From Allorhizobium sonneratiae (lineage in GTDB: Bacteria; Pseudomonadota; Alphaproteobacteria; Rhizobiales; Rhizobiaceae): DNA of 64,000 nt. Shown here piece after piece: positions 17,558 to 26,760 of this stretch; within the stretch, counting starts at the first letter, position 1, and each line of letters starts with the position of its first letter. The stretch is from the NCBI RefSeq assembly GCF_023700755.1, contig NZ_JAMKOJ010000007.1:205614-269613 (forward strand), read 5' to 3'. The notes under the pieces were generated by a model. It worked only from the letters and a program-made list of their open reading frames with translations. It ran no database searches and was not told the DNA's origin. The position numbers and the translations under genes were made by a program.

Positions 17558-18550
17558 TCAGGCGCCGAGAACGATATTGGCGGCGCTTTCCTTGAGCTCG
17601 ACACCGAAGGCGCGCTGATATTGCTCGGCCACCAAGGTGCGCTCCAGCTCGTCGCATTTGTTGAGGAAGGTGGCGCGGAAGGCAAAGGCGATATCGCCGA
17701 AGATCTCGGCATTTTCCGCCCAGGTGATCACCGTACGCGGGCTCATCACCGTGGACAGATCGCCATTGATGAAGGCAGCGCGGGTAAGATCGGCCAGACG
17801 CACCATCTTGTTAACGTTGTCACGCCCTGCCTCGTTTGCGGCAAAGCTCTTGACCTTGGCAAGAACGATATCGACTTCCTTCTGGTGTGGCAGATAGTTC
17901 AGCGTGGTAACGATTGACCAGCGATCCATCTGCGCCTGGTTGATCTGCTGCGTGCCATGGTAAAGGCCGGTCGTGTCGCCAAGACCGACCGTATTGGCGG
18001 TGGCAAACAGGCGGAAGGCCGGATGCGGGCGGATGACCCGGCTCTGATCGAGCAGCGTCAGGCGACCTGAGCTTTCCAGCACGCGCTGGATCACGAACAT
18101 CACATCCGGGCGACCGGCATCATATTCGTCGAAGACCAGCGCAACATTGTGCTGATAGGCCCAGGGCAGAATGCCGTCCTTGAATTCGGTGACCTGCTTG
18201 CCATCCTTCAGAACGATCGCGTCCTTGCCGACCAGATCGATACGGCTGACATGGCTGTCGAGGTTGACGCGCACGCAAGGCCAGTTCAGCCGGGCTGCAA
18301 CCTGCTCGATATGGGTGGATTTGCCGGTGCCGTGAAAGCCGGACACCATCACGCGGCGATTATGGGCAAAGCCCGCCAGAATGGCCAGCGTCGTTTCCCG
18401 GTCGAAAAGATAGTCGGGATCGAGATCGGGCACGTAAGGGTCGCCCTTGGAATAGGCCGGTACGCGAATGTCGCTGTCGATGCCGAACACCTCCCGGACG
18501 GATACGGTCGTATCGGGCATGTTGGCGATATCAAGATCAATTTTGCTCAT
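17558..18550 (-). CDS. cobS: Aerobic cobaltochelatase subunit CobS
   Basis: 330-residue AAA+ ATPase that forms the ring with CobT and powers cobalt insertion. Walker A is [10 protein letters not shown], Walker B is [10 protein letters not shown], sensor 1 is [14 protein letters not shown], and the N-terminal [29 protein letters not shown] is CobS-specific. Two adjacent ATGs exist; the one at 18550 is the correct distance from GGAG. No cobalamin riboswitch fold was recognised upstream. Confidence 0.96.
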   Translation of the reverse strand: MSKIDLDIANMPDTTVSVREVFGIDSDIRVPAYSKGDPYVPDLDPDYLFDRETTLAILAGFAHNRRVMVSGFHGTGKSTHIEQVAARLNWPCVRVNLDSHVSRIDLVGKDAIVLKDGKQVTEFKDGILPWAYQHNVALVFDEYDAGRPDVMFVIQRVLESSGRLTLLDQSRVIRPHPAFRLFATANTVGLGDTTGLYHGTQQINQAQMDRWSIVTTLNYLPHQKEVDIVLAKVKSFAANEAGRDNVNKMVRLADLTRAAFINGDLSTVMSPRTVITWAENAEIFGDIAFAFRATFLNKCDELERTLVAEQYQRAFGVELKESAANIVLGA

Positions 18551-18619
18551 CATGTCTCCATGCCGGACGGACCGACCGGCGCATTCTTCAGGCAAACAGG
18601 CTAGGTTATCCAACTACTC

Positions 18620-19246
18620 CTAGCAGAAACCGGCTTGCTTTAACAATTGATATGCCTGGATCACTTCACGAAAACGATCTTCCGATCCACGGTCTCCGCC
18701 ATTTGCATCCGGATGGTGTTTCTTGACAAGCTCTTTATAGCGACTTTTGATCGCATCGGCGCTGGCGCCGCCGGTCAATCCCAGTGTGTCGAAGGCTTTT
18801 GCCTCCAGAGTCTTGAGCTTGCGACCCTGCTGCTCAGGGCGCGACCCATTGCCGCGCGCCTGATGGACGAAGCCAAACGGGTCCTTCATCCGGGCCTGGG
18901 AGGCGGCTGAGCCGGAGCGGGCGTTGGACTGCAGGGGTGCCGAGCGGGCGGCCTTGTTGACGCCCACCGTCCAGGTTGGGCGATGGCCGGTGATCGCTTC
19001 TTTCTGGTAACGAGCGATCTCGCCATCGGACAGGCCGGAAAAATAATTATAGCCTTTGTTGTATTCCTTGACGTGCTCGAAACAGAACAGAAAAAACTGT
19101 CCTTCGGCATTGCGTCCGACGGGTGCGCGATGCGCACCAGGTTTGTCACAGCCGTCCCACTGGCAAGTGGCGATCGGCTGTTGCGGTTCGTCGGCCTTCT
19201 TGCGCCGTGTCCGGATCTTGTCGAAATATCGTGAGTCGAGTTTCAT
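18620..19246 (-). CDS. J-domain protein (DnaJ-like, C-terminal J domain)
   Basis: 208 residues. The N-terminal half has a conserved basic segment with cysteines (CQWDGCDKPGAHRAP, FFLFCFEHVKEYNKGYNYF). The last ~60 residues form a J domain with the HPD tripeptide in LVKKHHPDANGGDRGSEDRFREVIQAY, so it should stimulate an Hsp70. This layout is conserved beside cobST and bolA in rhizobia; the client is unknown. The start at ATG 19246 excludes 15 upstream codons with no family features. Confidence 0.88.
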   Translation of the reverse strand: MKLDSRYFDKIRTRRKKADEPQQPIATCQWDGCDKPGAHRAPVGRNAEGQFFLFCFEHVKEYNKGYNYFSGLSDGEIARYQKEAITGHRPTWTVGVNKAARSAPLQSNARSGSAASQARMKDPFGFVHQARGNGSRPEQQGRKLKTLEAKAFDTLGLTGGASADAIKSRYKELVKKHHPDANGGDRGSEDRFREVIQAYQLLKQAGFC

Positions 19247-19351
19247 CCGCAAATTATGGGGTGAGACGGGCCTCACGACAAGAATTGACAAATCAGATTG
19301 TTATTGCCTTTTAGGAGGGTTGAACCCGTCAATGGAAAATGAGGTCTGTTC

Positions 19352-19633
19352 ATGTCGCTGCGCCAGAGGATCGAAGACAAGCTGACGGCGGCTTTTTCGC
19401 CTGAACGGCTGGCCGTCATCGATGAAAGCCATCTGCATGCCGGGCATCAGCCGGATATGACAGGCACGGGCGAAACCCATATGCGGGTCAAAATCGTTGC
19501 CGCTGCCTTTTCCGGCATGAACCGCCTTGCCCGTCACCGCTCGGTGACGGAACTATTGAGGCCAGAGCTTGATGCGGGTCTTCATGCGCTGGCAATCGAG
19601 CCTGCCGCGCCGGGAGAAGCCGTTCTTTGGTAA
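19352..19633 (+). CDS. BolA-family protein
   Basis: 93 residues of BolA fold: RIEDKLTAAFSPERLAVIDESHLHAGH at the N-terminus and ETHMRVKIVAAAFSGMNRLARHRSVTELL with the conserved His and FxGxxRVxRHR-type segment. BolA proteins bind [2Fe-2S] clusters together with monothiol glutaredoxins and influence iron regulation and morphology. AGGAGG lies about 40 bp upstream, too far to be its ribosome-binding site. Divergent from the J-domain gene. Confidence 0.9.
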   Translation: MSLRQRIEDKLTAAFSPERLAVIDESHLHAGHQPDMTGTGETHMRVKIVAAAFSGMNRLARHRSVTELLRPELDAGLHALAIEPAAPGEAVLW

Positions 19634-19684
19634 AGATCGGGGCCGATCAAGAGAAAGTGAAGGCGGGGTTTCGGCTCAAAGCAT

Positions 19685-20806
19685 TCAGAGTTTTTCGCTG
19701 AGAAAACTTTGCACTTCCGCCGAAGGCACGTCATCGGCGACGAAGGACTGGCCGATGCCGTGGGTGAGGATGAAGGTGAGCTTGCCGCTCTTGACCTTCT
19801 TGTCCTGACCGATGGCCGCCATCAAGGTCTCCACGCCGGGCATATCGCCGGGAATGTCGCGGATGCTCGTCGGCAAGCCGACCTCCCGCAGGTGGCGTTC
19901 CACGCGTCTGGCGTCATCCGGGCTTGCCAGATTGAGCCGTGCGGAAAAATCATGGGCCAGCACCATACCGATGGCGACACCCTCGCCATGCACGAGGCGG
20001 CGGCTGTCATAGCCGGTGGCAGCTTCCAGCGCGTGGCCGAAGGTGTGGCCGAGATTGAGCAGTGCGCGACGGCCCTGTTCGCGCTCATCGGCCACCACGA
20101 CATCGGCCTTGGCCTGACAGGACACGGCAATGGCCTGCGTCCGTGCCGGGCCGCCGGCAAAAATCTCGCGCCAATTTTCTTCCAGCCAGGTGAAAAAGTC
20201 CGGTCGGTCGATCAGACCATATTTGGCCACTTCGGCATAGCCGGCGCGAAATTCCCGCTCGCTCAGCGTGTTCAAGACGCCTGTGTCAGCCAAAACCAGA
20301 TCCGGCTGGTTGAACACACCGATCAGGTTCTTGCCCTGGCGGGCATTGATGCCGGTCTTGCCGCCGACGGAAGAATCGACCTGGGAAAGCAGAGAGGTGG
20401 GAATTTGTACGAAGCGCACGCCGCGCCGGACAATGCCGGCGGCAAAGCCGGTGAGGTCGCCAATCACGCCGCCGCCGAGCGCAATCACCGTGTCGTTGCG
20501 CTCGATACGTGCTTCGAGCAGCACGTCGCAAACCTTTTGCAGATTGTCGAAGCTTTTGGTCTTTTCGCCGGCAGGCAGGGTGAAGGAGGTGGCGTCGATG
20601 CCATCAGCCTCCAGCGCATCCATCAGGCTTTCCAGATAGAGAGGCGCAACATGCTCGTCGGTAACAATGGCCGCCTTACGGCCCTTGATCCGGGTGGAAA
20701 TTTCGCCGCCGGCCCGCTCGATCAAGCCTTCGCCGATGATGATGTCATAGGCGCGTTCGCCCAGAGGCACGTGAACGACGCGCTCGCTGCTGCTCCTGTC
20801 GGTCAT
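19685..20806 (-). CDS. aroB: 3-dehydroquinate synthase
   Basis: 373 residues; converts DAHP to 3-dehydroquinate, the second shikimate-pathway step. The NAD-binding loop is ALGGGVIGDLTGFAAGIVRRG, followed by QIPTSLLSQVDSSVGGKTGIN and the metal ligands in LNLGHTFGHALE and HGEGVAIGM. It overlaps aroK by 4 bp (ATGA), the standard aroK-aroB operon. Confidence 0.97.
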   Translation of the reverse strand: MTDRSSSERVVHVPLGERAYDIIIGEGLIERAGGEISTRIKGRKAAIVTDEHVAPLYLESLMDALEADGIDATSFTLPAGEKTKSFDNLQKVCDVLLEARIERNDTVIALGGGVIGDLTGFAAGIVRRGVRFVQIPTSLLSQVDSSVGGKTGINARQGKNLIGVFNQPDLVLADTGVLNTLSEREFRAGYAEVAKYGLIDRPDFFTWLEENWREIFAGGPARTQAIAVSCQAKADVVVADEREQGRRALLNLGHTFGHALEAATGYDSRRLVHGEGVAIGMVLAHDFSARLNLASPDDARRVERHLREVGLPTSIRDIPGDMPGVETLMAAIGQDKKVKSGKLTFILTHGIGQSFVADDVPSAEVQSFLSEKL

Positions 20807-21396
20807 GGTTGGTCCTGCTTGTTCTGGAAATGGCTGACAACCGCCTGCATCACATCGGCGGCAACGGTTTCCTTGCGCTCATTGCGCGAATGCACGGTGA
20901 TATCGGCGCGCGCATAGATGGGATAGCGGTCGTTCATCAGCTTTTCCAGCGTAGAGCGCGGATTTTCGGTCTTGAGCAGCGGACGGTGATCGCGCTTGTT
21001 GACCCGTTCCCATAAAGTATCGAGATCGGCTTTCAGCCAGATGGAGAGGCCACCACGCTCGATCTGGGCGCGGGTGCGATCATTGATGAAAGCGCCGCCA
21101 CCGGTGGAGACCACCTTGGGGCCGCCGCGAAGGAGCCGCTTGATCACCCGGGTTTCCAGCGCGCGGAATTCCGCCTCGCCATAGGCGGCGAACAATTCGC
21201 TGATCGTCATGCGTGACACACGCTCGATTTCGTTGTCGGTGTCGATGAAGGGCAAGCCCAGATTTTGTGCGACAAGACGGCCGATCGCAGACTTGCCGGC
21301 CCCCATCAAGCCGACGAAAACCAGCCTCCTGCGGCCCAGCAGGCGACGTGTCCGTTCGGCAAGGGTTTCTTCGGGCGGAGCGAGAATCTGGGTCAT
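20803..21396 (-). CDS. aroK: Shikimate kinase
   Basis: 197 residues; phosphorylates shikimate with ATP. P-loop FVGLMGAGKSAIGRLVA, the shikimate-binding Asp in FIDTDNEIERVSRMTI, Arg in EFRALETRV, GGG in VVSTGGGAFIN and the lid Arg in NKRDHRPLL. A ~20-residue N-terminal extension before the P-loop strand is usual in rhizobia. First gene of the aroK-aroB pair, divergent from xerD (91-bp gap). Confidence 0.95.
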   Translation of the reverse strand: MTQILAPPEETLAERTRRLLGRRRLVFVGLMGAGKSAIGRLVAQNLGLPFIDTDNEIERVSRMTISELFAAYGEAEFRALETRVIKRLLRGGPKVVSTGGGAFINDRTRAQIERGGLSIWLKADLDTLWERVNKRDHRPLLKTENPRSTLEKLMNDRYPIYARADITVHSRNERKETVAADVMQAVVSHFQNKQDQP

Positions 21397-21487
21397 CAGC
21401 CTTGTTCTAACCGTTTTGCAACCCTATTGACAAATGCTGGCCCGACGTCAAGCCGTGATGACGCAACAGATGCAAGGGAGTTGCCCC

Positions 21488-22447
21488 ATGGCCGGAATGG
21501 ATCAGGCCCGGATCGAGGCCTTTCTGGAAATGATGAGCGCCGAGCGTGGTGCTGCCAAAAACACACTGACCTCCTATGCCCGCGATCTGGCCGATGTCGT
21601 TGCCTTTCTGTCGGGGCGGCAAAAGCGGCTGGAAACGGCTGACAGCGCCGATCTTTCGGCCTATCTGGCGCATCTGACTGAGAAAGGATACGAAGCCGCC
21701 TCACAGGCGCGACGGCTTTCGGCGCTCAGGCAATTCTTTCGGTTTCTTTATAGCGAAGGGCTGCGCGGCGACGATCCGACGGCCATTCTCGATGCACCGA
21801 AAAAACGCTTGTCACTGCCAAAGACGCTGACGATCGAAGAGGTGGACCGGCTTTTGAAACTGGCGGCCGATGAAGCTGCGATGGATGGCCCTGACAAGCT
21901 GCAACGCCTCAGACGGCTGGCGCTGGTCGAACTTCTTTACGCCACTGGCATGCGGGTGAGTGAGCTTGTGGCGCTGCCGGCTCATGTCCTGCGTCAGGAG
22001 GGCGGATTTCTGATGATCCGCGGCAAGGGGGCTAAGGAAAGGCTGGTGCCGCTTTCTGCTCCTGCCATCGATGCCCTGAAACGATACAGCGAGGCCCGGC
22101 GTTGCGCGCAGGCGGACAAGGCAGATGAAAACCCTAAAATGGCAGGGTTTCTTTTTCCGGCCGCCAGCAAGGAAGGACACCTGCCGCGACAGGTTTTCGC
22201 GCGAGAATTGAAAGATTTGGCAGTTCGCGCCGGATTGGCGCCTGAGGCGGTCTCTCCCCATGTGCTGCGTCATGCTTTTGCCAGCCATCTTTTGCAAAAT
22301 GGGGCAGATCTGCGCATTCTTCAGGAATTATTGGGACATAGCGACATTTCGACGACACAAATTTATACCCATGTGCTGGATGAAAAGCTGCAGATTCTGG
22401 TCGAAACGCATCACCCACTTGCAAAATATGGGAAAAACACCGATTAG
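21488..22447 (+). CDS. xerD: Site-specific tyrosine recombinase XerD
   Basis: 319 residues; with XerC it resolves chromosome dimers at dif under FtsK control. An N-terminal SAM-like core-binding domain is followed by the catalytic domain: Arg in [14 protein letters not shown], HxxR in [15 protein letters not shown], His in [16 protein letters not shown] with the nucleophilic Tyr in the last. The ATG at 21488 has AAGGGAG upstream. The chromosomal neighbourhood (aroK-aroB divergent, accA downstream) marks it as the housekeeping enzyme rather than a phage integrase. Confidence 0.92.
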   Translation: MAGMDQARIEAFLEMMSAERGAAKNTLTSYARDLADVVAFLSGRQKRLETADSADLSAYLAHLTEKGYEAASQARRLSALRQFFRFLYSEGLRGDDPTAILDAPKKRLSLPKTLTIEEVDRLLKLAADEAAMDGPDKLQRLRRLALVELLYATGMRVSELVALPAHVLRQEGGFLMIRGKGAKERLVPLSAPAIDALKRYSEARRCAQADKADENPKMAGFLFPAASKEGHLPRQVFARELKDLAVRAGLAPEAVSPHVLRHAFASHLLQNGADLRILQELLGHSDISTTQIYTHVLDEKLQILVETHHPLAKYGKNTD

Positions 22448-22510
22448 AAGCCCGACCGCCTCCCTGATAAGCAGGGGGATGAGCAGGAGTAACGGACCGG
22501 AACGGACCTC

Positions 22511-23464
22511 ATGATCAATTATCTCGATTTCGAAAAGCCCATTTCCGACCTCGAAGGCAAGATTCACGAGTTGAAGAAGCTCAAGAGCGAGGATGAGAGC
22601 ATCGACACCTCGGAAGAGATCGGCCGTCTCGAGACCCGTGTGCGCGAAGCCATGGAAGAGATTTATGCCAAGCTCAATCCCTGGCAGAAAACTCAGGTAT
22701 CGCGTCATCCGCAGCGGCCGCATTTCATCGATTATGCCAAGCGGTTGTTTGCCGATTTCACCCCCCTGGCTGGTGACCGGAAATTTGCCGAGGATGCCGC
22801 CATTCAGGCAGGCTTTGCCCGTTTTCGCGGTGAGCCCGTGGTGTTGATCGGTCAGGAAAAGGGCAATGACACCAAAAGCCGGATCAAGCATAATTTCGGC
22901 AGCCCCCGTCCCGAAGGCTATCGCAAGGCAATCCGCATCATGGAAATGGCCGACCGTTTCGGCCTGCCGGTGATCTCGCTGGTCGATACGGCGGGTGCCT
23001 ATCCGGGGGTGGGCGCGGAAGAGCGCGGTCAGGCCGAAGCCATCGCCCGCTCGACGGAAATGTGCCTGAACATCAAGGCGCCGGTAATTTCTGTGGTGAT
23101 CGGCGAAGGCGGCTCCGGCGGGGCAATTGCCATTGCCACCGGCAACCGCGTCTATATGCTCGAACATGCGATCTATTCGGTGATCTCGCCGGAAGGGGCG
23201 GCTTCCATTCTCTGGCGCGATTCCTCGCGCGCCAAGGAGGCGGCGAGCAATATGAAGATCACCGCGGAAGACTTGAAGGCACTGGGCGTGATCGACGGCA
23301 TCATTCCCGAGCCGATCGGCGGGGCCCATCGTGGACCGGAAACGGTCATCGACCAGACGGGTGACACCATTGCCGGAGCGCTCAAGGAGCTTTCTGTCCT
23401 GAGCGGCGAAGATCTGCGCAAGGCGCGTCGGCAAAAATTCCTGGATATTGGCCGCAATCTTTAA
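22511..23464 (+). CDS. accA: Acetyl-CoA carboxylase carboxyltransferase subunit alpha
   Basis: 317 residues; with AccD transfers carboxyl from carboxybiotin to acetyl-CoA, the committed step of fatty acid synthesis. [16 protein letters not shown] at the N-terminus and the oxyanion segments [24 protein letters not shown] and [14 protein letters not shown] are diagnostic. It lies 63 bp after xerD in the same direction. Confidence 0.97.
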   Translation: MINYLDFEKPISDLEGKIHELKKLKSEDESIDTSEEIGRLETRVREAMEEIYAKLNPWQKTQVSRHPQRPHFIDYAKRLFADFTPLAGDRKFAEDAAIQAGFARFRGEPVVLIGQEKGNDTKSRIKHNFGSPRPEGYRKAIRIMEMADRFGLPVISLVDTAGAYPGVGAEERGQAEAIARSTEMCLNIKAPVISVVIGEGGSGGAIAIATGNRVYMLEHAIYSVISPEGAASILWRDSSRAKEAASNMKITAEDLKALGVIDGIIPEPIGGAHRGPETVIDQTGDTIAGALKELSVLSGEDLRKARRQKFLDIGRNL

Positions 23465-23791
23465 CGGGTTTGAGGGGTCGTACAGAGAAGGGCAAAACGT
23501 GCATTCCTGCAGCCTTTTGCCCCTCTCATTTGTCCGGCAGGCCCGGATGGAATGTCGAAATGACACGCTCTGCCTGATCGGGAATGAAGCCCTTAGCGAA
23601 TAATCGATTCATGGCGATCAGGCGTCCGGCTGTGGACTCTCGCGGCATTTTCACGGTTTGTAAACCATGATCTGCCATGATCTGCGGATGATCAACGTGC
23701 TGCCCCGCTTGCGGAAATCTGTTCCGGGACGTATGCAGATTATCTGCGGACGGCTCTGTCCGTTGTTATGGGAAAATGGTGGCGCGCCATG
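23465..23791. other. Intergenic region, no convincing gene
   Basis: A 40-codon open frame on the minus strand (23526-23648, starting MPRESTAGRLIAMNR) is the only candidate. It has no clear ribosome-binding site and no recognised relatives, so it is not called as a gene. No terminator for accA with a T run was seen. Confidence 0.4.
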
Positions 23792-25138
23792 CTGATCGCC
23801 CGGAAATCCGTTCTGTCTGTTCTGCCAGTTTTCGTGGCAGCCCTGATGCTGTGGGGCTGCAACGACACGCTTGATAGCGTCGTTGACAAGAAACTTCCCG
23901 ATAACGTCAAGAACAAGGTCGAACAGCCCCTGCCGGATTCGATTCTGACGCAGATGGCTGCCCTCAATATGGATCGTAATTCGCCGATTGCCATCCGTAT
24001 CTTCAAGGAAGAAGGCGTTCTGGAGATCTGGAAGGAAAAGCGTGACGGCAAGTTTGCCAAAATCGCCGACTACCAGATTTGCGCCTGGTCGGGGCGGCTC
24101 GGTCCGAAGGAGAAGGAGGGCGACCGTCAGGCGCCGGAAGGCTTTTATGAGCTGACGCCTGCCAATCTCAACCCCTATTCCAAATATTATCTGGCGATCA
24201 ACACCGGCTTTCCCAACCGTTACGACAGCGTCAACGGTTTTACGGGCACCAATCTGATGATCCATGGTGCTTGCTCATCTTCAGGCTGTTATTCGATGAC
24301 CGATGCGCAGATTCTGGAAATCTACGCCTTTGCCCGCGATGCGTTTCGCGGCGGCCAGCAGACGGTGCAGCTTGAAGCCTTTCCCTTCCGCATGACGGCG
24401 GAAAACATGGCGCGCCACCATTTCAGCCCGCATTATCCGTTCTGGCAAATGCTGAAGGCTGGTTATGACCAGTTCGAGATCACCCAACGTCCGCCGGAGG
24501 TGGCGGTGTGTTCTCGCCGTTATGTGTTCAATGAAAAGGCGGCGCCCGGTCACGGTTTCAATCCCAATGCCGCCTGTCCGCCCATGAGCATGTCACCGCA
24601 GCTGACAGCCGCCGTTGCCGCCTATAATTCCGCCTATGAGCGCGATTATGCCAAGGCGATGAAGACGTATGCCAAAAAGGTCTGGTATGATCCGACCGAG
24701 GCTGAGCGCAAGGCGCTGGTGGCGGATCTGCGCAAAGGCCATGATCCGGCCTTTGCCCCCACCGGTTCAGCGTTGAAGGCGGGCAAGTTGCTTGATCTTG
24801 CTGATGTCGCCGATCCCGCCCATCCGACATTGCATGGAGGCGCCGGGCATGGAGGGGCAGATGGCGGTGCAGCGGCACCGCAAACCATGATTGCTTCCGT
24901 TGCGACGGGCGGGAAAACCAGCCGTATCGGGCCAACCAATCCAGGCGTTGACCCCTCGAACCCGGCAAGCCCGGCAGGCGTCGATCCTTCGGAGACGGCG
25001 ATGATGTCCTTGCCTGCAACCGGGCCGGTGCCGCCTGCCAATCCGAACAGCATCGGCGCGCCCTCAACCATGACCGCCTTCGATGCGCCTCCCCAGCAGG
25101 TCGCCGCCAAACCTTTCTGGAAATTCTGGTCGCGATGA
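23792..25138 (+). CDS. L,D-transpeptidase (YkuD/YafK family) lipoprotein
   Basis: 448 residues. A lipoprotein signal (SVLPVFVAALMLWGC) places it in the periplasm. The YkuD catalytic motif is MIHGACSSSGCYSMTD, with the nucleophilic Cys in SSGCY; the preceding YELTPANLNPYSKYYLAINTGFPN is typical of the YafK branch. Such enzymes form or cleave 3-3 peptidoglycan links or lipoprotein links. The last ~130 residues are Pro/Gly/Ala-rich and low complexity. ATG 23792 gives the best signal peptide; ATG 23768 is possible. It overlaps the TusA-like gene by 4 bp. Confidence 0.87.
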   Translation: MIARKSVLSVLPVFVAALMLWGCNDTLDSVVDKKLPDNVKNKVEQPLPDSILTQMAALNMDRNSPIAIRIFKEEGVLEIWKEKRDGKFAKIADYQICAWSGRLGPKEKEGDRQAPEGFYELTPANLNPYSKYYLAINTGFPNRYDSVNGFTGTNLMIHGACSSSGCYSMTDAQILEIYAFARDAFRGGQQTVQLEAFPFRMTAENMARHHFSPHYPFWQMLKAGYDQFEITQRPPEVAVCSRRYVFNEKAAPGHGFNPNAACPPMSMSPQLTAAVAAYNSAYERDYAKAMKTYAKKVWYDPTEAERKALVADLRKGHDPAFAPTGSALKAGKLLDLADVADPAHPTLHGGAGHGGADGGAAAPQTMIASVATGGKTSRIGPTNPGVDPSNPASPAGVDPSETAMMSLPATGPVPPANPNSIGAPSTMTAFDAPPQQVAAKPFWKFWSR

Positions 25139-25380
25139 GCGGGGACAAAAAGGATGATCCGGTTTTCTCTCTGGATCTGAAAGGGCTCAAATGTCCGCTT
25201 CCCGTATTGAAAACCCGTAAAAAACTGGCGTCCATGACCAGATGCGCAAGGCTCAGGGTCGAAACCACCGATCCGCTGGCCGGTATCGACATTCCCCATC
25301 TCTGTCATGAGGATGGGCATCGCCTTCTCGCCAGCGAGAAGACCTCAAGCGGCCATTGCTTTTTGATCGAAAAAGCATGA
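25135..25380 (+). CDS. TusA/SirA-family sulfurtransferase
   Basis: 81 residues with the CPxP motif at the start of helix 1 (LDLKGLKCPLPVLKTRKKLA), the active-site Cys of TusA-type sulfur carriers, and a C-terminal strand GHCFLIEKA. Likely sulfur transfer in the cytoplasm; it need not be the tRNA thiolation protein, since alphaproteobacteria carry several paralogues. Translationally coupled (ATGA) to the L,D-transpeptidase gene. Confidence 0.85.
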   Translation: MSGDKKDDPVFSLDLKGLKCPLPVLKTRKKLASMTRCARLRVETTDPLAGIDIPHLCHEDGHRLLASEKTSSGHCFLIEKA

Positions 25381-25435
25381 CGGGTTTTTGGGCTTTTCTG
25401 TTGGCAGATTATTCCGCGTGAAACCAAAAGACAGG

Positions 25436-25777
25436 TCACGTCAGAGGCAAAAGATCACCAATCTCTTCGGTTTCGATCTCAACAAGCCAGAGATCGCCGT
25501 CCCATTGCCTCTCGCGGGTCATGACCGTGTCCACCGCCTCGCGCTCGACCCTGTCGAGACGACGCTCGAAACGGCGTTCGGCAGCGCTGTCGTCGTCGAG
25601 CAGGCTTTGCGGTGCAGGCGCGTAAAGCGTTTCCAGGCCATCGCGAAAACGCTGACGCACGAAGATGGCCCCGGCCATATCCATGCCCTTGTGCTCAATG
25701 GCGGCAAAACCGCCTGCGGCAAAAACGCGGCGCATCAGGGCCGAAACCACCATGTCGGAACGAAGGCGCATCGTCAT
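25436..25777 (-). CDS. DUF1491 family protein
   Basis: 113 residues: MRLRSDMVVSALMRRVFAAGGFAAIEHKGMDMAGAIFVRQ and ERQWDGDLWLVEIET match the DUF1491 family of alphaproteobacteria. Small soluble protein of unknown function. Last gene of an apparent operon with the peptidoglycan-binding protein and the histidine kinase (20-bp gap). Confidence 0.85.
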   Translation of the reverse strand: MTMRLRSDMVVSALMRRVFAAGGFAAIEHKGMDMAGAIFVRQRFRDGLETLYAPAPQSLLDDDSAAERRFERRLDRVEREAVDTVMTRERQWDGDLWLVEIETEEIGDLLPLT

Positions 25778-25797
25778 GGCTCACATGTTGTCATTGT

Positions 25798-26760
25798 TTA
25801 TAGGGCACCGATCGATTTTAGCTTCTTTAGCACGATGGGGCTGGGCTGACCATCGACGGGCAGATGATAATGACGCTGGAAGTGGAGAATGGCGGCCTTG
25901 GTCTTTTGTCCGTAAACGCCGGGGCTGTCGAGGTCGCTATAGGCAATATGGCTCAGGCCGCGCTGAATGGCGCTGATCATCGCCGGGTCGGCATTGGCAG
26001 CGTCCAGGACGGGAGGAGATGTGTTCTGCCATTGGGCGGAGACCGGTGTCGGCGTGGGTAGGGTTTTTTCCGCATTGCGGATGGCGGCTGCAATCGGATC
26101 GGCCTGAGAGGCTGCCATAGAGGACGATGTGTTTCGGGTGTCGGTCTTGTCTGCGATCTCCATGGAGCTTGGCCGCTCCTTGGGTACAATGGAGGCTGCG
26201 GCCTGATCGAGGCTCATGGCGGCAAGAAGATCACGGCTTGCCTCACCCGTTGCCGGCAGGCCGATGCGCTGCTGATAGCGGCTGATGGCCGATGATAATG
26301 CCGGATTGTTTAACCCGTCCGTCGGGCCGTTATAGAGACCAAGACGCTGCAGTTCGCTCTGCGTGTCGCTGACCAGCTTTGTGTCTGTGCCGGGCTGGGA
26401 GGCCGTGGCCACTGCGGTTGCGGGCGGATTTGGCGTATCTGTATTTTGCCGCTCGATACGAAACGTGGTCACATCGCCTAAATGACCCTTGCGCTCGGCA
26501 AAGGGGTTGAAACCGGGCATAGCGTTGAAATTGCCGGGATCGCGTGTGCGCAGAAAGGGAGAGGGATGGCGCTCCGGCTGATACCAGATGGCATTGGCGG
26601 CAACGCAGGAAAAGGCAAGGCAGACGGTCAAGGTACCGCCGATTTTTCCCGGATGGCGGGCAAGAAGATGCAAAAAGCCAAGGCCAGCCCGCGTCAGAAG
26701 TCCCTTCTGCTTGCGAACCGGCTTTTTTTTATCAGGCGATTTTCGCTTTCGCGCTGCCAT
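25798..26760 (-). CDS. Peptidoglycan-binding domain protein, membrane anchored
   Basis: 320 residues. A very basic N-terminus (first ~25), one membrane helix (IGGTLTVCLAFSCVAANAIWY), then two PG_binding_1-type repeats: DTQSELQRLGLYNGPTDGLNNPALSSAISRYQQRIGLP and AIQRGLSHIAYSDLDSPGVYGQKTKAAILHFQRHYHLP, separated by a Ser/Thr/Pro linker. Probably tethers to the cell wall. Its start lies inside the 3' end of the histidine-kinase gene (29-bp overlap, different frame), suggesting coupled expression and a shared envelope or cell-cycle role. Confidence 0.85.
   Translation of the reverse strand: MAARKRKSPDKKKPVRKQKGLLTRAGLGFLHLLARHPGKIGGTLTVCLAFSCVAANAIWYQPERHPSPFLRTRDPGNFNAMPGFNPFAERKGHLGDVTTFRIERQNTDTPNPPATAVATASQPGTDTKLVSDTQSELQRLGLYNGPTDGLNNPALSSAISRYQQRIGLPATGEASRDLLAAMSLDQAAASIVPKERPSSMEIADKTDTRNTSSSMAASQADPIAAAIRNAEKTLPTPTPVSAQWQNTSPPVLDAANADPAMISAIQRGLSHIAYSDLDSPGVYGQKTKAAILHFQRHYHLPVDGQPSPIVLKKLKSIGAL

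Noticed and set aside
18551..18619. Cobalamin riboswitch upstream of cobS
   Set aside because: The gap to the upstream gene is only about 70 bp and holds no B12-box-like sequence I could recognise.
21434..22447. xerD as a phage or island integrase
   Set aside because: Flanked by conserved housekeeping genes (aroK-aroB, accA), with XerD-type length and motifs and no attachment repeats.
23526..23648. 40-codon minus-strand frame between accA and the L,D-transpeptidase gene
   Set aside because: No ribosome-binding site, no relatives recognised, length compatible with chance.
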